Positions 1 through 9,299 of a DNA stretch of 64,000 nucleotides are shown piece after piece. The first letter of the stretch is position 1; every line of letters begins with the position of its first letter. The stretch is from the NCBI GenBank assembly GCA_003263775.1, contig JYJJ01000051.1:186001-250000 (forward strand), given 5' to 3'. The stretch comes from Vibrio maritimus. Its GTDB lineage: Bacteria > Pseudomonadota > Gammaproteobacteria > Enterobacterales > Vibrionaceae. The notes beneath the pieces are model-generated. The model searched no databases and was not told the origin of the DNA. It worked only from the letters and a program-made list of their open reading frames with translations. Made by a program: the position numbers and the translations under genes.

Positions 1-495
1 AACCATAAGCTGAAAAGCGGTGGAACGCCGATCGCATACCATTTTGGCTCTAACTATCCCTTTGGCTATGGTTTGAGCTACACCTCGTTTGAGTATGACG
101 AGTTCAGTATTGAAGCACATAATGTGGAACAGGAAGAGAGCATTGAGGTGACGGTACGTGTTCGAAACTCTGGTTCGGTGGCAGGGCAGGAAGTTGTCCA
201 GTTGTACGTCAGAGACTTGGTTAGTAGCTTAGTGCGCCCAATTCGAGAGCTGAAAGGATTTGGTAAAGTGTTTCTGGAACCTGGGGAGCAAAAGACGTTG
301 AGATTCTCATTACCTGTCGAGATGCTCAACTTTACCAATCATCTGCACCAGCGAGTGGTGGAAGCTGGGGACTTTGAGATTATGGTTGGAAAGTCGTCCA
401 CCGATATTGTGTTTAGAGAAAGCATCACAGTGATGGGTAAGACGCGAATTCTGCCACAGAAATGGCGAATGGTGTGCGAGACTTCGATTTCATAA
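1..495 (+). CDS. Glycoside hydrolase family 3, C-terminal end (partial)
   Basis: The left window edge cuts this gene; frame 1 is open from base 1 to the TAA at 493-495, leaving 164 residues. What remains is the end of the GH3 C-terminal sandwich (motif YPFGYGLSYTSF near residues 19-30) followed by the fibronectin III-like domain typical of family 3 beta-glucosidases and beta-xylosidases (VRNSG..AGQEVVQLYV, then RELKGFGKV). The catalytic Asp and acid/base residues would lie upstream, outside the window, so substrate cannot be read directly. The neighbours xylR and xylB make beta-xylosidase an attractive guess, but beta-glucosidase is equally compatible with what is visible. A good terminator follows within 10 bases. 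Confidence 0.85.
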   Translation, partial: NHKLKSGGTPIAYHFGSNYPFGYGLSYTSFEYDEFSIEAHNVEQEESIEVTVRVRNSGSVAGQEVVQLYVRDLVSSLVRPIRELKGFGKVFLEPGEQKTLRFSLPVEMLNFTNHLHQRVVEAGDFEIMVGKSSTDIVFRESITVMGKTRILPQKWRMVCETSIS

Positions 496-501
496 TATGA
501 G

Positions 502-529
502 AAAGGAGAGGGGAACCTCTCCTTTTTTC
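502..529 (+). terminator. Intrinsic terminator of the GH3 gene
   Basis: Perfect 10-bp stem AAAGGAGAGG / CCTCTCCTTT (502-511 and 516-525) with loop GGAA, followed by T residues; 7 bases after the GH3 stop codon. Confidence 0.85.
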
Positions 530-555
530 TACTAGGTAAGTAAGGTGCAGTTTGA

Positions 556-1760
556 TTAATCAGCTGTGCTGACAGACGCTTCTCTGTACTCTTTCGGTGT
601 TTGATCTAGATTCTTTTTGAATACGGTGTACATGTATTGTAATGATGGATAACCACACAACTCTGCGATTTCGACAATGGGTAGTTCTGTATTACCAAGC
701 AGGTTACATGCACGCTTGAGCTTAGAGTTGTGGATCTCTTGATGAATCGAGTGCCCTCGTTCTGCTTTAAACCGTGCTTCCATGTTAGAGCGAGAGATAC
801 CGACATAACTAAGCACCTGATCCACTTTAATGCCTTTACACGCATTGTGTCGGATAAAGTGCATCGCTTGAATGACATAGGTATCTTTGAGCGCTTGATA
901 ATCAGTGCTTTGACGTTCGAAGACTTGTGTTGGCGGTACCATAACACGAGCGTGTTTTAATACTTGGTTTGGGTTGGCAGATTCGTCTTTGTCCTTGGCA
1001 TCAAGAAGACGATGAAGCATTTTGGCCGCGCGATAGCCATTTGCTTTGTGCCTTGTCCAACAGAGCTTAAAGATACACGGGTTAGGTATCGAGCGAGCTC
1101 TTCGTTGTCGATACCGATTACGGACACTTTGTCAGGCACCATAATGTTTAGGTGCTGGCAAACCTGTAATAGGTGTCTTGCTCTAGAGTCTGTGACTGCA
1201 ATAATGCCCGTTGGCGTTGGCAAGCGTTGTAGCCAATCCGCCAGCCGATTCATATCGTATGTCCAGGTTCTAGAGTTGGTTTCACTCCCGCGATAGATAG
1301 AGCCAGTGTATCCCTCTTTTTTGACAATATTTGAAAAGGCTTTCTCTCGTTCGTGTGCCCAGCGATTGCACGAGTCGTGTGGCTTGCCATAAAACGCAAA
1401 ATTCTCTAGCCCTTTTTCACGCAAGTGCTGATAGGCCAGTTCAACCAGCGCTTGGTTGTCTGTAGCCACATAAGGAATGTCCGGGTAGTCTTCGTCTTTT
1501 TCATAAGAGCCACCCACTCCGACGACAGGGATGTCAGAATCTTTCAGCAACTCGGCAATTTTAGGGTTGTCGAAGTCAGCAATGACGCCATCACCTTTCC
1601 AGTTGTGAAAGTTATCGAGATGAGTTGTAAACTCCTCCTCAAGAAAAATATCCCAATCGCATTGAGATGCTTGCAGGTATTCACCAATTCCCTCGATGAC
1701 CTCGCGGTCATAGACCTTATTGGCATTAAAAAGCAGCGTAATTCGAAAACGTTTATCCAT
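556..1760 (-). CDS. xylR: Xylose operon regulator XylR (AraC family), frame broken once
   Basis: Regulator that in E. coli binds D-xylose and activates xylose genes. The N-terminal part (ITLLFNANK near residue 7, then GVIADFDNP, VGVGGSY, YVATDNQALVE) is a LacI-like sugar-binding domain; the C-terminal 110 residues are an AraC double helix-turn-helix (CKGIKVDQVLSYVGISRSN, then ELCGYPSLQYMYTVFKK). Overall length of about 401 residues is close to E. coli XylR (392). The frame breaks near 1036-1038: the N-terminal frame ends in unrelated residues, and restoring one G (codons for Met-Gly-Tyr) gives a continuous QMGYRAAKMLHRLL as in the family. I treat it as one gene with a one-base sequence error; a true null allele cannot be excluded. 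Divergent from xylB, as expected for a xylose regulator. Confidence 0.88.
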
Positions 1761-1997
1761 GATGTCCTGATTGTTATTTATTGTGTTATCAGTTTCGAAA
1801 TTGAGTTTATCAGCGACTCACTGCACGTGGTGTGATCTCCGACTCACTCGTGAAATCCGTGAATTAACGTATAAAAAAACATAATTGTTTGAGGGCGTTA
1901 CTCGGCCGATACTGGGTACAGAATAGACGCAGCAGGCTATGCAGAATAATGCAAGCCTCATCGCGTAACGAAATATGAGAACTTAAAGGAAACAAAT
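1761..1997. promoter_or_regulatory. xylR-xylB divergent promoter region
   Basis: 237 bases between the two divergent start codons. Visible structure: direct repeat CGACTCACT at 1814-1822 and 1840-1848, spaced 26 bases centre to centre, compatible with a tandem AraC-family site on one DNA face. A TGTGA-N8-TCACT near 1831-1848 has the wrong spacing for a canonical CRP site (N6). The xylB ribosome site AAAGGAAAC lies just before 1998. Operator assignment is inference. Confidence 0.35.
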
Positions 1998-3448
1998 ATG
2001 TATATAGGTATCGACTTAGGTACATCGGGAGTTAAGTCTATCGCGATGACTGAGCAAGGTGAGATCCTTGCTTCGTGTACTGTCCCCTTGGTGGTATCTC
2101 GCCCTAAACCTTTGTGGTCAGAACAAGATCCTAGCGCCTGGTGGGAAGCAACCTGTGAATCTATTAATGGTCTCAAAGCCTCAGTGAATCTGAGTGATGT
2201 TATTGCGATTGGTCTCTCTGGACAGATGCACGGTGCGACGCTTCTTGATGCCAATGGTGATGTTTTACGACCGGCCATTCTATGGAACGACGGCCGTTGT
2301 GAAGCGGAGTGTAAAGAGCTCGAAGCGGCAGTGCCGAACTCTCGTGACATTACCGGCAATATTATGATGCCAGGCTTTACTGCACCGAAGCTTAAATGGG
2401 TTGCTAACCATGAACCTGAGGTGTTTGAAAAAGTTGATAAAGTACTGTTACCTAAAGATTATTTGCGCTTTAAAATGACCGGTGATTATGCGTCTGACAT
2501 GTCCGACTCTGCAGGAACGTGTTGGTTAGATGTTGAGAAGAGGGCTTGGAGTGAAGAGCTTCTTAAAGCAACAGGTTTATCGGCTTCTCATATGCCAAAA
2601 CTGTTTGAAGGCAGCGCGGTAACAGGGGGACTGAGTCCTGAGATTGCGAATGCTTGGGAAATGCCTCAGGTAGCGGTTGTTGCTGGTGGTGGCGACAACG
2701 CGGCTGGTGCTGTCGGTGTCGGTATTACTGAGCCTGGTCAAGCTATGTTGTCGCTTGGCACATCGGGTGTGTATTTTGCGGTTAGCGATGGTTTTGTCTC
2801 TAACCCTGAGTTAGCGTTGCACAGTTTCTGTCATGCACTGCCACAGACGTGGCACACTATGTCGGTGGTTCTTAGCGCAGCTTCTTGTTTGAGTTGGGTG
2901 GCAGAATTGACAGGGTTTGAAGACGTTGGTGAGATGATCACAGACGTTGCCGAAAATGCAGACGAGTCATCGCAGGTCGTGTTCTTACCTTATCTGTCGG
3001 GTGAACGAACCCCCACAACAACCCTAACGCTAAAGGCGTATTTTTTGGAATGACGCACTCGACGACCAAGCTTGAACTGGCACAAGCGGTTCTTGAAGGC
3101 GTTGGATTTGCGTTTGCAGATGGATTCGATGCTTTGCACGTAACCAAGAATATTCCAGACGAAGTGTCGCTGATAGGTGGTGGTGCAAGAAGTGAGTATT
3201 GGCGTCAAATGCTTGCCGACATAGTTGAGATGCCGTTGGTGTATAGAAAAGGTGGGGAAGTCGGTCCTGCGCTTGGTGCAGCAAGACTTGCTGTACTGGG
3301 CACCAAAGAGGGCGCAACTTTGTCTGATGTATGCCCAGTACCAGAGTTAGTACAAAGCCACACGCCAAACCCAGACAAGCAAGCATACTATCAGAGCAAG
3401 CGCGCTACTTACCAAGCATTGTATATAAAGCTAAAAGGTCTGTTCTAA
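1998..3448 (+). CDS. xylB: Xylulokinase XylB, frame broken once
   Basis: FGGY-family kinase that phosphorylates D-xylulose to xylulose 5-phosphate, feeding the pentose phosphate pathway; cytoplasmic. Motifs in order: DLGTSGVKS at residues 6-14 (phosphate binding), SGQMHG near 75, ILWNDGR near 93, the catalytic Asp in GGGDNAAGA near residue 234, and C-terminal LIGGGARSEYWRQMLAD. Corrected length is 483 residues against 484 in E. coli. The frame breaks in a C run at 3010-3014: adding one C gives GERTPHNNPNAKGVFFGM, the family sequence, and joins both halves. Ribosome site AAAGGAAAC precedes ATG 1998. No xylA or transporter gene is visible next to it. An aldo/keto reductase follows 59 bases later on the same strand. 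Confidence 0.92.
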
Positions 3449-3507
3449 AACAGTCAGTATCAAACCATTGCCACCCAAATAGGTGGCATTTTTCAAGGAA
3501 GAGAATA

Positions 3508-4482
3508 ATGATCGAATCTCGCAAGTTAGGCGACATTGAAGTGAGCGCACTCGGCATGGGTTGTTGGGCCATTGGTGGTCCATTTTGGGAGGGAGATACG
3601 CCTCTCGGTTGGGGAGAAGTTGACGATAGGGAATCGATTCGAGCGATCCATGAGGGGCTCGACAACGGCATTAATTTGATCGACACCGCAAACATATACG
3701 GTGCAGGGCATAGTGAGTATGTAATTGGCAAAGCGATAGCCGGCCAGCGCGATAAAGTGGTACTCAGTAGTAAGTTTGGTTTTGATGCCAATGAAGAGAC
3801 GAAACAAGTGTTGGGTGCTTTTCATCAACCCGGTGAAATTAGAGCAATGCTTGAGAACAGCTTGCGCCGATTAAAAACCGATTACCTAGACATCTTCTAT
3901 TTTCACATTGGTGACCATCCTATCGAACACATAGATTGTGTGGCCGACGCGCTCGATGTGTTGGTGAAAGAAGGCAAAATTCGCAGCTACGGGTGGAGCA
4001 CGGATGATGTTGAACGTGCAGAAGCCTTAACGTCTCGCAATGCTTATACATCGGTCCAGTTTGAAAGTAACGTGTTTAATCGCAATCATGCCATGATGGC
4101 TGCCTGTGAGAAGCATCACCTAGCGGGTTTGAATCGAAGTCCATTGGCGATGGGTTTGCTGACTGGCAAATACACCGACGGCTCTAGCTTGTCGTCGTCT
4201 GATATCAGAAAGATCTCACCAGATTGGATGACTTATTTTAAAGACGGAAAGCCTGCTCCAGAGCTGTTGACGAAGCTAGATCAGCTTAAAGCAATACTAA
4301 CTAGTAACGACAGAACGCTTACTCAAGGCGCATTGGCGTGGTTGTGGGCTGCTAGTCCAAATAATGTACCAATACCCGGCTTTAGAACGGTAGAACAAGT
4401 TCGTGGTCACGTTGGAGCGTTAGAGAAAGGAGCCCTTACCGCATTGCAAATGTCTGAAATTGAATTGCTGCTCTCTAAGTAG
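3508..4482 (+). CDS. Aldo/keto reductase (YdjG/Tas-like class)
   Basis: NAD(P)H-dependent aldehyde or ketone reductase of the AKR superfamily, TIM-barrel fold, 324 residues. The catalytic tetrad is visible: Asp and Tyr in DTANIYGAGHSE (near 58-63), Lys in VVLSSKFGF (near 90), His in FYFHIGDHP (near 132); cofactor-binding residues follow in GFRTVEQVRGHVGAL near the C-terminus. I chose ATG 3508 (MIESRKLG) because AAGGAAGAG lies 8 bases upstream and family similarity starts there; the frame stays open further upstream but overlaps xylB. It probably shares the xylB transcript, so a sugar-aldehyde substrate is plausible, though AKR substrates cannot be read from sequence. Confidence 0.8.
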   Translation: MIESRKLGDIEVSALGMGCWAIGGPFWEGDTPLGWGEVDDRESIRAIHEGLDNGINLIDTANIYGAGHSEYVIGKAIAGQRDKVVLSSKFGFDANEETKQVLGAFHQPGEIRAMLENSLRRLKTDYLDIFYFHIGDHPIEHIDCVADALDVLVKEGKIRSYGWSTDDVERAEALTSRNAYTSVQFESNVFNRNHAMMAACEKHHLAGLNRSPLAMGLLTGKYTDGSSLSSSDIRKISPDWMTYFKDGKPAPELLTKLDQLKAILTSNDRTLTQGALAWLWAASPNNVPIPGFRTVEQVRGHVGALEKGALTALQMSEIELLLSK

Positions 4483-4490
4483 TTGTGCTA

Positions 4491-4540
4491 AAAAAAAGGG
4501 GCAGGTACAGCGATGATGCTGACCTGCCGTGTTGCTTTTT
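4491..4540. terminator. Bidirectional terminator between convergent reductase genes
   Basis: Stem GGCAGGT / ACCTGCC (4500-4506 and 4522-4528) extended by AGC/GCT. CTTTTT follows on plus, and an A7 run (4491-4497) gives a T7 tract on minus, so it can serve both convergent genes. Confidence 0.7.
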
Positions 4541-4568
4541 AGCCAAACACTAATTTGGAAAATATGGT

Positions 4569-5528
4569 TTACTCATCCCAAACATTTTCAAGCGTATACG
4601 GACTGCCATCCATTACCCAAAACTCACCGTGTAAATAGCGATAGTGCTTATCCATCAAAGCAATATCCGCCATATCTTCTTCACTTAGTTGTATTTTTAA
4701 TGAGGCTAAGTTTAGTGCTTGTCTGTCAGGATTACTTGACTTGGGAATGACAGTTAGCCCTCGATTAAGATGCCAACTAATTAGCACTTGTGCTTCTGAC
4801 ACTTGATGCTTGTTTGCAATACGTTGAACCGTTGGGTGATCCAGTAGTGACGGCTCATCAAGCTTTGTTAGAGAGCTAGGACGATCTCCGGAGCCCAGCG
4901 GCGCATAGGCGGTGACGCAAATGCTGTTATCTCTGCAGAAATCAACCAGAGTGCCCTGCTGAAGATAAGGATGCAACTCGACTTGATTCACTGCTGGTGG
5001 GATTGAGCAGGCGGCAATAACATCTCTTAATTTCTTTACACTAAAGTTCGACACGCCGATGTCTTTTGTGAGGTCTTGTTTTACCAATGTTTCCATGGCT
5101 TGCCATGTAACGTTGAGCGGGAGGTCATCGAGTGAAATGAAGTCGCTACCTTTTTCTGGAAACCCAACATCAGACTTAATGGCGATAGGCCAGTGCATCA
5201 GATACAGGTCTATGTAATCGAGCTGGAGGTCGTTCAGCGTGCGCTGAAGTGCTGGATGTACATCATCTGGGTGGTGAAAAGCATTCCAAAGTTTCGAGGT
5301 AATAAAAAGCTCATCGCGAGTCACTTCTCCCTCTGAAATAGCATGATGAATAGCAAGGCCAATTTCTTTTTCATTGCCGTATCCTGATGCACAATCAAAA
5401 TGGCGATATCCAAGTTTTAGAGCGCTTCTCACCGCATTGTATGTTTCATTGGGTTGGTCACTTTTCCAAGTGCCTAGCCCTATACTAGGAAGTGTTCGTC
5501 CGGTACTGAGTTGGTGCGTATGTGTCAT
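4569..5528 (-). CDS. Aldo/keto reductase, AKR1/AKR2-like
   Basis: 319-residue NADPH-type aldo/keto reductase, distant from the one at 3508. The tetrad is complete: Asp in HFDCASGYGNEKE (near 44) with Tyr near 49, Lys in FITSKLWN (near 79), His in LYLMHWP (near 112). The cofactor site is shown by GVSNFS and IPKSSNPDR. This subgroup includes yeast xylose reductase and mammalian aldose/aldehyde reductases, and the xyl neighbours fit a xylose or aldose role, but that is inference. Convergent with the preceding reductase; no partner gene downstream on its own strand. Confidence 0.85.
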   Translation of the reverse strand: MTHTHQLSTGRTLPSIGLGTWKSDQPNETYNAVRSALKLGYRHFDCASGYGNEKEIGLAIHHAISEGEVTRDELFITSKLWNAFHHPDDVHPALQRTLNDLQLDYIDLYLMHWPIAIKSDVGFPEKGSDFISLDDLPLNVTWQAMETLVKQDLTKDIGVSNFSVKKLRDVIAACSIPPAVNQVELHPYLQQGTLVDFCRDNSICVTAYAPLGSGDRPSSLTKLDEPSLLDHPTVQRIANKHQVSEAQVLISWHLNRGLTVIPKSSNPDRQALNLASLKIQLSEEDMADIALMDKHYRYLHGEFWVMDGSPYTLENVWDE

Positions 5529-5702
5529 CGGTTTGTCCTTATACTTAATGAATTAACGCATTGGAATCATGTTATTTCAGTGAGTTAGGGATAGAAAGGT
5601 GGATACGAATTTTCATAAGGTGAATGGAAGATGTGACAACGAGAAATGAGAATGAAAAGGCAGTGAGACAACATTGAACGTTGCCTCACTGAATTGATGC
5701 GA

Positions 5703-6842
5703 TTAACCAAACATAAAGCTATAAAGATAACCTGCACTCACCGCCATACCTAAAATTACCACCAAGAATGCGGCAATCATCTGGTTTTTGAAGATAGATT
5801 TAAGCAAGATAACTTCAGTCAGACTTGCACCTGCACTACCAATGATCAGAGCCATTACTGAGCCAAGCGCCATACCTTTCTGCACTAGTGCTGCACTCAA
5901 AGGAATCACCGCTTCTGCACGAATGTACAATGGAATACCAATGACTGCTGCGATAGGAATCGCGTACCAAACGCCTTCACCTGCGTACTCTGCGATAAGG
6001 TCAGTTGGAATAAAGCCGTAAATGAATGACCCAAGTAGAATACCCACCATTAGATAAGGGAACACTTGCTTGAAATCTTTCCAAGTTGACTTCCAAATAC
6101 GAACCCAACGATTGTCTTCTTTTGGTGCTGCTACAACAGTGTCGCAACACGCGCTGCCGTCTGCATTAATGCTAGCAATAGTCGGCTCTGGTTCTTTTTC
6201 TGCACAGCATGATGTTACCGGTGCAGGTGTTGAGCAAGAACTGTCCGCAGAGCAACTGCTTACTGCTGGCTTCACTGATTCAATTTTTGGTGAGCCACAG
6301 CTTGTAGACGTTGCGCATGACGATTCTTTAGTCGCAGCTGGTTTATTGTCGCCGCAAGACGTACCACAAGAGCTCGCAGTTTGTGCCTCGTACGCCTCAG
6401 GTTTTACATAGCGCTCAAAACCCAACTTCTCTAATACATAGCCTGCTGTAACTGATACAAACATGGCAATCGCGAAGTAAAAGACAGCGACTTTAATGCC
6501 GAATGTCACGACAAACAGACCAATGATCACTGGGTTTAGCAGTGGGCTGGCGAACAAGAACACCATCATAGGTCCAAATCCAGCTCGAGCGCGCAGCAAT
6601 CCTTTCAAGAAAGGAATCGTTGAGCACGAGCAAAATGGAGTGATGGAACCAAGTAGTGCAGCAACAAAGTAACCTCTACCATTCTTTGAGCTAAGAATGG
6701 ATTGGATCTTTTCTGGTGTTAGGAACTCTTGTAGAACACCAACAATGTAGCTGATAGCCAAAAATAGAATAATTAACTCGGTCGCTAAGAAGGCGAACAT
6801 GTTGGCGGTTTCTTTGGCCATTGAAAGGAATTCAGGGCTCAT
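5703..6842 (-). CDS. ArsP/YraQ-type permease with Cys-rich loop
   Basis: 379-residue inner-membrane permease of the DUF318 (YraQ/ArsP) family, members of which export methylarsenite and related arsenicals. Five hydrophobic segments lie in the N-terminal half, including the signature GSITPFCSCSTIPFLKG near residue 62-78, and four in the C-terminal half (EAVIPLSAALVQKG). Between them, about residues 150-230, sits a hydrophilic loop with some 18 Cys arranged as SCGTSCG, SCATSTSC, SCSADSSC and SCC clusters. Start ATG 6842 has GGAGAAAC upstream. An inverted repeat lies in the leader. No ArsR gene is visible nearby. Substrate (arsenical or another soft metal species) is inferred from family and cysteines. 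Confidence 0.8.
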   Translation of the reverse strand: MSPEFLSMAKETANMFAFLATELIILFLAISYIVGVLQEFLTPEKIQSILSSKNGRGYFVAALLGSITPFCSCSTIPFLKGLLRARAGFGPMMVFLFASPLLNPVIIGLFVVTFGIKVAVFYFAIAMFVSVTAGYVLEKLGFERYVKPEAYEAQTASSCGTSCGDNKPAATKESSCATSTSCGSPKIESVKPAVSSCSADSSCSTPAPVTSCCAEKEPEPTIASINADGSACCDTVVAAPKEDNRWVRIWKSTWKDFKQVFPYLMVGILLGSFIYGFIPTDLIAEYAGEGVWYAIPIAAVIGIPLYIRAEAVIPLSAALVQKGMALGSVMALIIGSAGASLTEVILLKSIFKNQMIAAFLVVILGMAVSAGYLYSFMFG

Positions 6843-6856
6843 ATTAGTTTCTCCTA

Positions 6857-6880
6857 ATAATTCGATATATTTCGAATTAT
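6857..6880. promoter_or_regulatory. Inverted repeat in permease leader (operator candidate)
   Basis: Perfect 9-bp arms ATAATTCGA / TCGAATTAT separated by TATATT, 15 bases upstream of the permease ATG. Size and symmetry suit an ArsR/SmtB-type winged-helix repressor; the regulator itself is not in the window. Confidence 0.55.
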
Positions 6881-6950
6881 AGAAATAACTGAGCTGAGAT
6901 CAAGCTTTATTTCGATAAAATTAGAAGTAAATTTTAACTTATTGAATTCA

Positions 6951-6979
6951 TACAAAAACAGCGCCTAAAGGCGCTGTTT
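6951..6979 (-). terminator. Intrinsic terminator of tcyP
   Basis: Perfect 10-bp stem AAACAGCGCC / GGCGCTGTTT (6956-6965, 6970-6979), loop TAAA, with a T tract on the minus strand; 20 bases after the tcyP stop. Confidence 0.85.
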
Positions 6980-6999
6980 CGTTAGGAAATAGTCGTAGA

Positions 7000-8365
7000 C
7001 TATGCTTTGGCTTCTTCGAGCGAGGCTTGTTTTTTCTTGAGCAGACGGCTGGTAATAGTACCCGCTGTCATGGCGCCTGATACGTTTAGTGCCGTACGTG
7101 CCATATCAATGAGAGGCTCGATTGAGATTAATAGGGCAGCAATCGTGACTGGAAGCCCCATAGCTGGGAGAACAATAAGCGCAGCAAAGGTTGCACCGCC
7201 GCCAACGCCAGCAATACCGAATGAGCTGATAGTGATGATAGCAATCAATGAAAGAATAAAGTTAAAGTCCATTGGGTCGATGCCAACCGAAGGCGCAACC
7301 ATCACTGCTAGCATCGCAGGTAGATACCCGCACAGCCATTTTGGCCGATTGTCGCACCAAATGAAGCCGATAGGTTTGCAATCGCTGGCGGTACATTAAG
7401 TTTTGTCACCTGGCTTCCACGTTTAGTGGAATCGTCGCTGCTGAGCTTCGAGATGAGAATGCGAAAGTCAGCACTGGCCAGATTTTCTGGAAGTATTCTT
7501 TAGGGCTAACGCCAACTAGGGATACCAGTAAACCGTGCACGACAAACATTAGGAAAATAGCAAGGTAAGATGCAACGATGAAACCGAGCAGGTTAAGAAT
7601 ATCGCCGGCACTTGATGTTGCTACAACTTTTGCCATTAGAGCTGCGATGCCGTATGGCGTTAGAGCATGATCATCTTAACCAGGCGCATAACGATAGACT
7701 GAGTTGCTTCAACAAAGGTACGAATCGGTGATTCTAGTTCTTCTTTCTCGGCCATCACTTTACGTGCAGCGATACCTGTTAGTACACCGAAGATTACAAC
7801 GGCGATAATAGACGTTGAACGTGAGCCAGTCAGATCTGCAAATGGGTTCGTTGGAATGAAGCTAACCAGCATTTGTGGGATAGTTAGGTCACTTACGCGG
7901 TCTACTCGGTTTTCAAGGACGGCAATACGAGCCGTTTCACGGGCGCCTTCAGTCAGTCCTTCTGCACTTAGGCCAAATACTTGGGTAACAACAATACCGA
8001 TAAGGGCAGAGATAGCTGTCGTTGCCAGAAGAATAGATATTGTCAGGCCGCTAATTTTCCCTAGTGATCCGCCTTTTTCAAGCTTCACGACCGCTGCAAT
8101 CATAGAGACCAGTACAAGTGGCATGATGATCATTTTCAGCAGACCAACATAGCCGCGACCGACAACATTGACCCACTCTAGAGTGCCGCTAATAGCTGCA
8201 TGACCTTCACCAAACAGAAGCTGTAGGCCAAGACCAAATGCGCTACCTAAAACCAAATCCAAAAAGTACTAAGCGAGAGAGTGTGTGGTTTTTTTGCTGC
8301 TGTCCATACAAGAAATAGAGAATGCCCAAAAATACCGCGAGCGACGCGATAACCGCAATTGACAT
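7000..8365 (-). CDS. tcyP: L-cystine symporter TcyP, frame broken four times
   Basis: Sodium or proton-coupled transporter of the DAACS family that imports L-cystine, E. coli YdjN/TcyP type. Characteristic segments run in order: [32 protein letters not shown] [71 protein letters not shown] and [15 protein letters not shown]. Corrected length of about 455 residues matches the family (E. coli 463). Four one-base slips break it: an extra T in a T run (8255-8257), and a missing base at 7663, 7412-7413 and 7319-7320. Each repair restores conserved sequence. Start ATG 8365 follows AAAGGATTC. Monocistronic, with its own terminator. Confidence 0.9.
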
Positions 8366-8531
8366 ATAAAGAATCCTTTTTTTTCAACTGACGAAGTCCC
8401 CACTTAAGATGTGGGAAATGGAAGTGTGGATGGCTAAAGTAACGCTTGCAGTGCACAGATGACAATAAGTAAAAGTTATTACTTAGAGGTGTAAGTTATA
8501 TAGAGCAAAGTTGTTAGAAATATTTTGCGAG

Positions 8532-9214
8532 TCAGTTGGCGTATTCACTCAGTAGATCGCGCATGTTTGCTGAGTTGTATGCGACGGATTTGGCATTGTT
8601 AGGCTGTAACACACTGTATAGCATGGCTTTTGCAACTAACTCTGCAGGGATTGGGGTGAAGGCGCGTAGTGAGCCGATCATAATAGGTGAGATCACCGCG
8701 AACAGTTTTTGCACCAGTACTTCGTCACTGCGAATGTCGACTTCACGCCCGGCTAGTGGGCCGGGTCTGACAAAGAGACATGTTCAAAGCCCATTTGATT
8801 GATGCGTTGTTCCACTTTGCCTTTGCATTTTAAGTAGTGAGAGAGTGAGCGAGGTGAAGCGCCCAAACTAGACACGATAGCGATACGTTTAACACCAACC
8901 ATCTTCATGGTTTGAGCAACGTCGCAGACCAAGTCGAGGTCGATCTTCTCTAATGCGGCTTTACTGCCGGCTTTTTTTAATGTGGTACCCAAGCAAATAA
9001 AACCAAGGGTTGGCGTAGGGTGGGTATCATCCCAATTGGTGATCCTAAGTGCACCGTCCATGATTTGGTGTGTTTTATGATGGGTACTTTCAAGCGGGGA
9101 GCGGCACAATGCGTAAACAGTATCGATATGCGACGTTTCCTCAAGTAAGGAAAGCAATTTACCACCAACCAGTCCTGAGCTTCCGGCAATAATCGCATTG
9201 TAGTTGTGCTGCAT
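8532..9214 (-). CDS. NAD(P)-binding Rossmann-fold oxidoreductase (YbjT/HTATIP2-like), frame broken once
   Basis: Atypical short-chain dehydrogenase-like protein of about 227 residues. The nucleotide motif GSSGLVGG is at residues 10-17, LGTTLKKAGSKA near 78 and IVSSLGAS near 107; the C-terminal half carries PGPLAGRE and a stretch ending in LLSEYAN. This resembles small oxidoreductases annotated as semialdehyde dehydrogenase or nucleoside-sugar epimerase family; substrate unknown. The frame breaks in an A run at 8772-8774 (T run on the coding strand); adding one T joins FVRPGPLAG. I prefer ATG 9214 to the TTG 42 bases upstream because similarity begins there. A perfect hairpin plus T6 directly abuts this ATG (see terminator entry), so expression is probably controlled or low. 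Confidence 0.75.
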
Positions 9215-9248
9215 AAAAAAGTCCCACTTATCAAGATGTAGTGGGACT
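9215..9248 (-). terminator. Intrinsic terminator abutting the oxidoreductase start codon
   Basis: On minus: AGTCCCACT, 11-base loop, AGTGGGACT (9240-9248 and 9220-9228, perfect 9-bp arms), then TTTTT and immediately ATG. It lies 52 bases after the sigma factor stop codon, so it can end that transcript, but it also sits inside the leader of the next gene and covers its likely ribosome site. Confidence 0.7.
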
Positions 9249-9299
9249 ATAGTCAAAATCTGGCTAACGTGTTGTGATTACATAGACATATAGATAAAG

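Noticed and set aside
1831..1848. CRP site in the xyl promoter (TGTGA ... TCACT)
   Set aside because: Spacing is 8 bases where CRP needs 6.
7000..8365. tcyP as a pseudogene
   Set aside because: Four breaks, but each is a one-base run-length change and all core motifs are intact, as in many other genes of this window.
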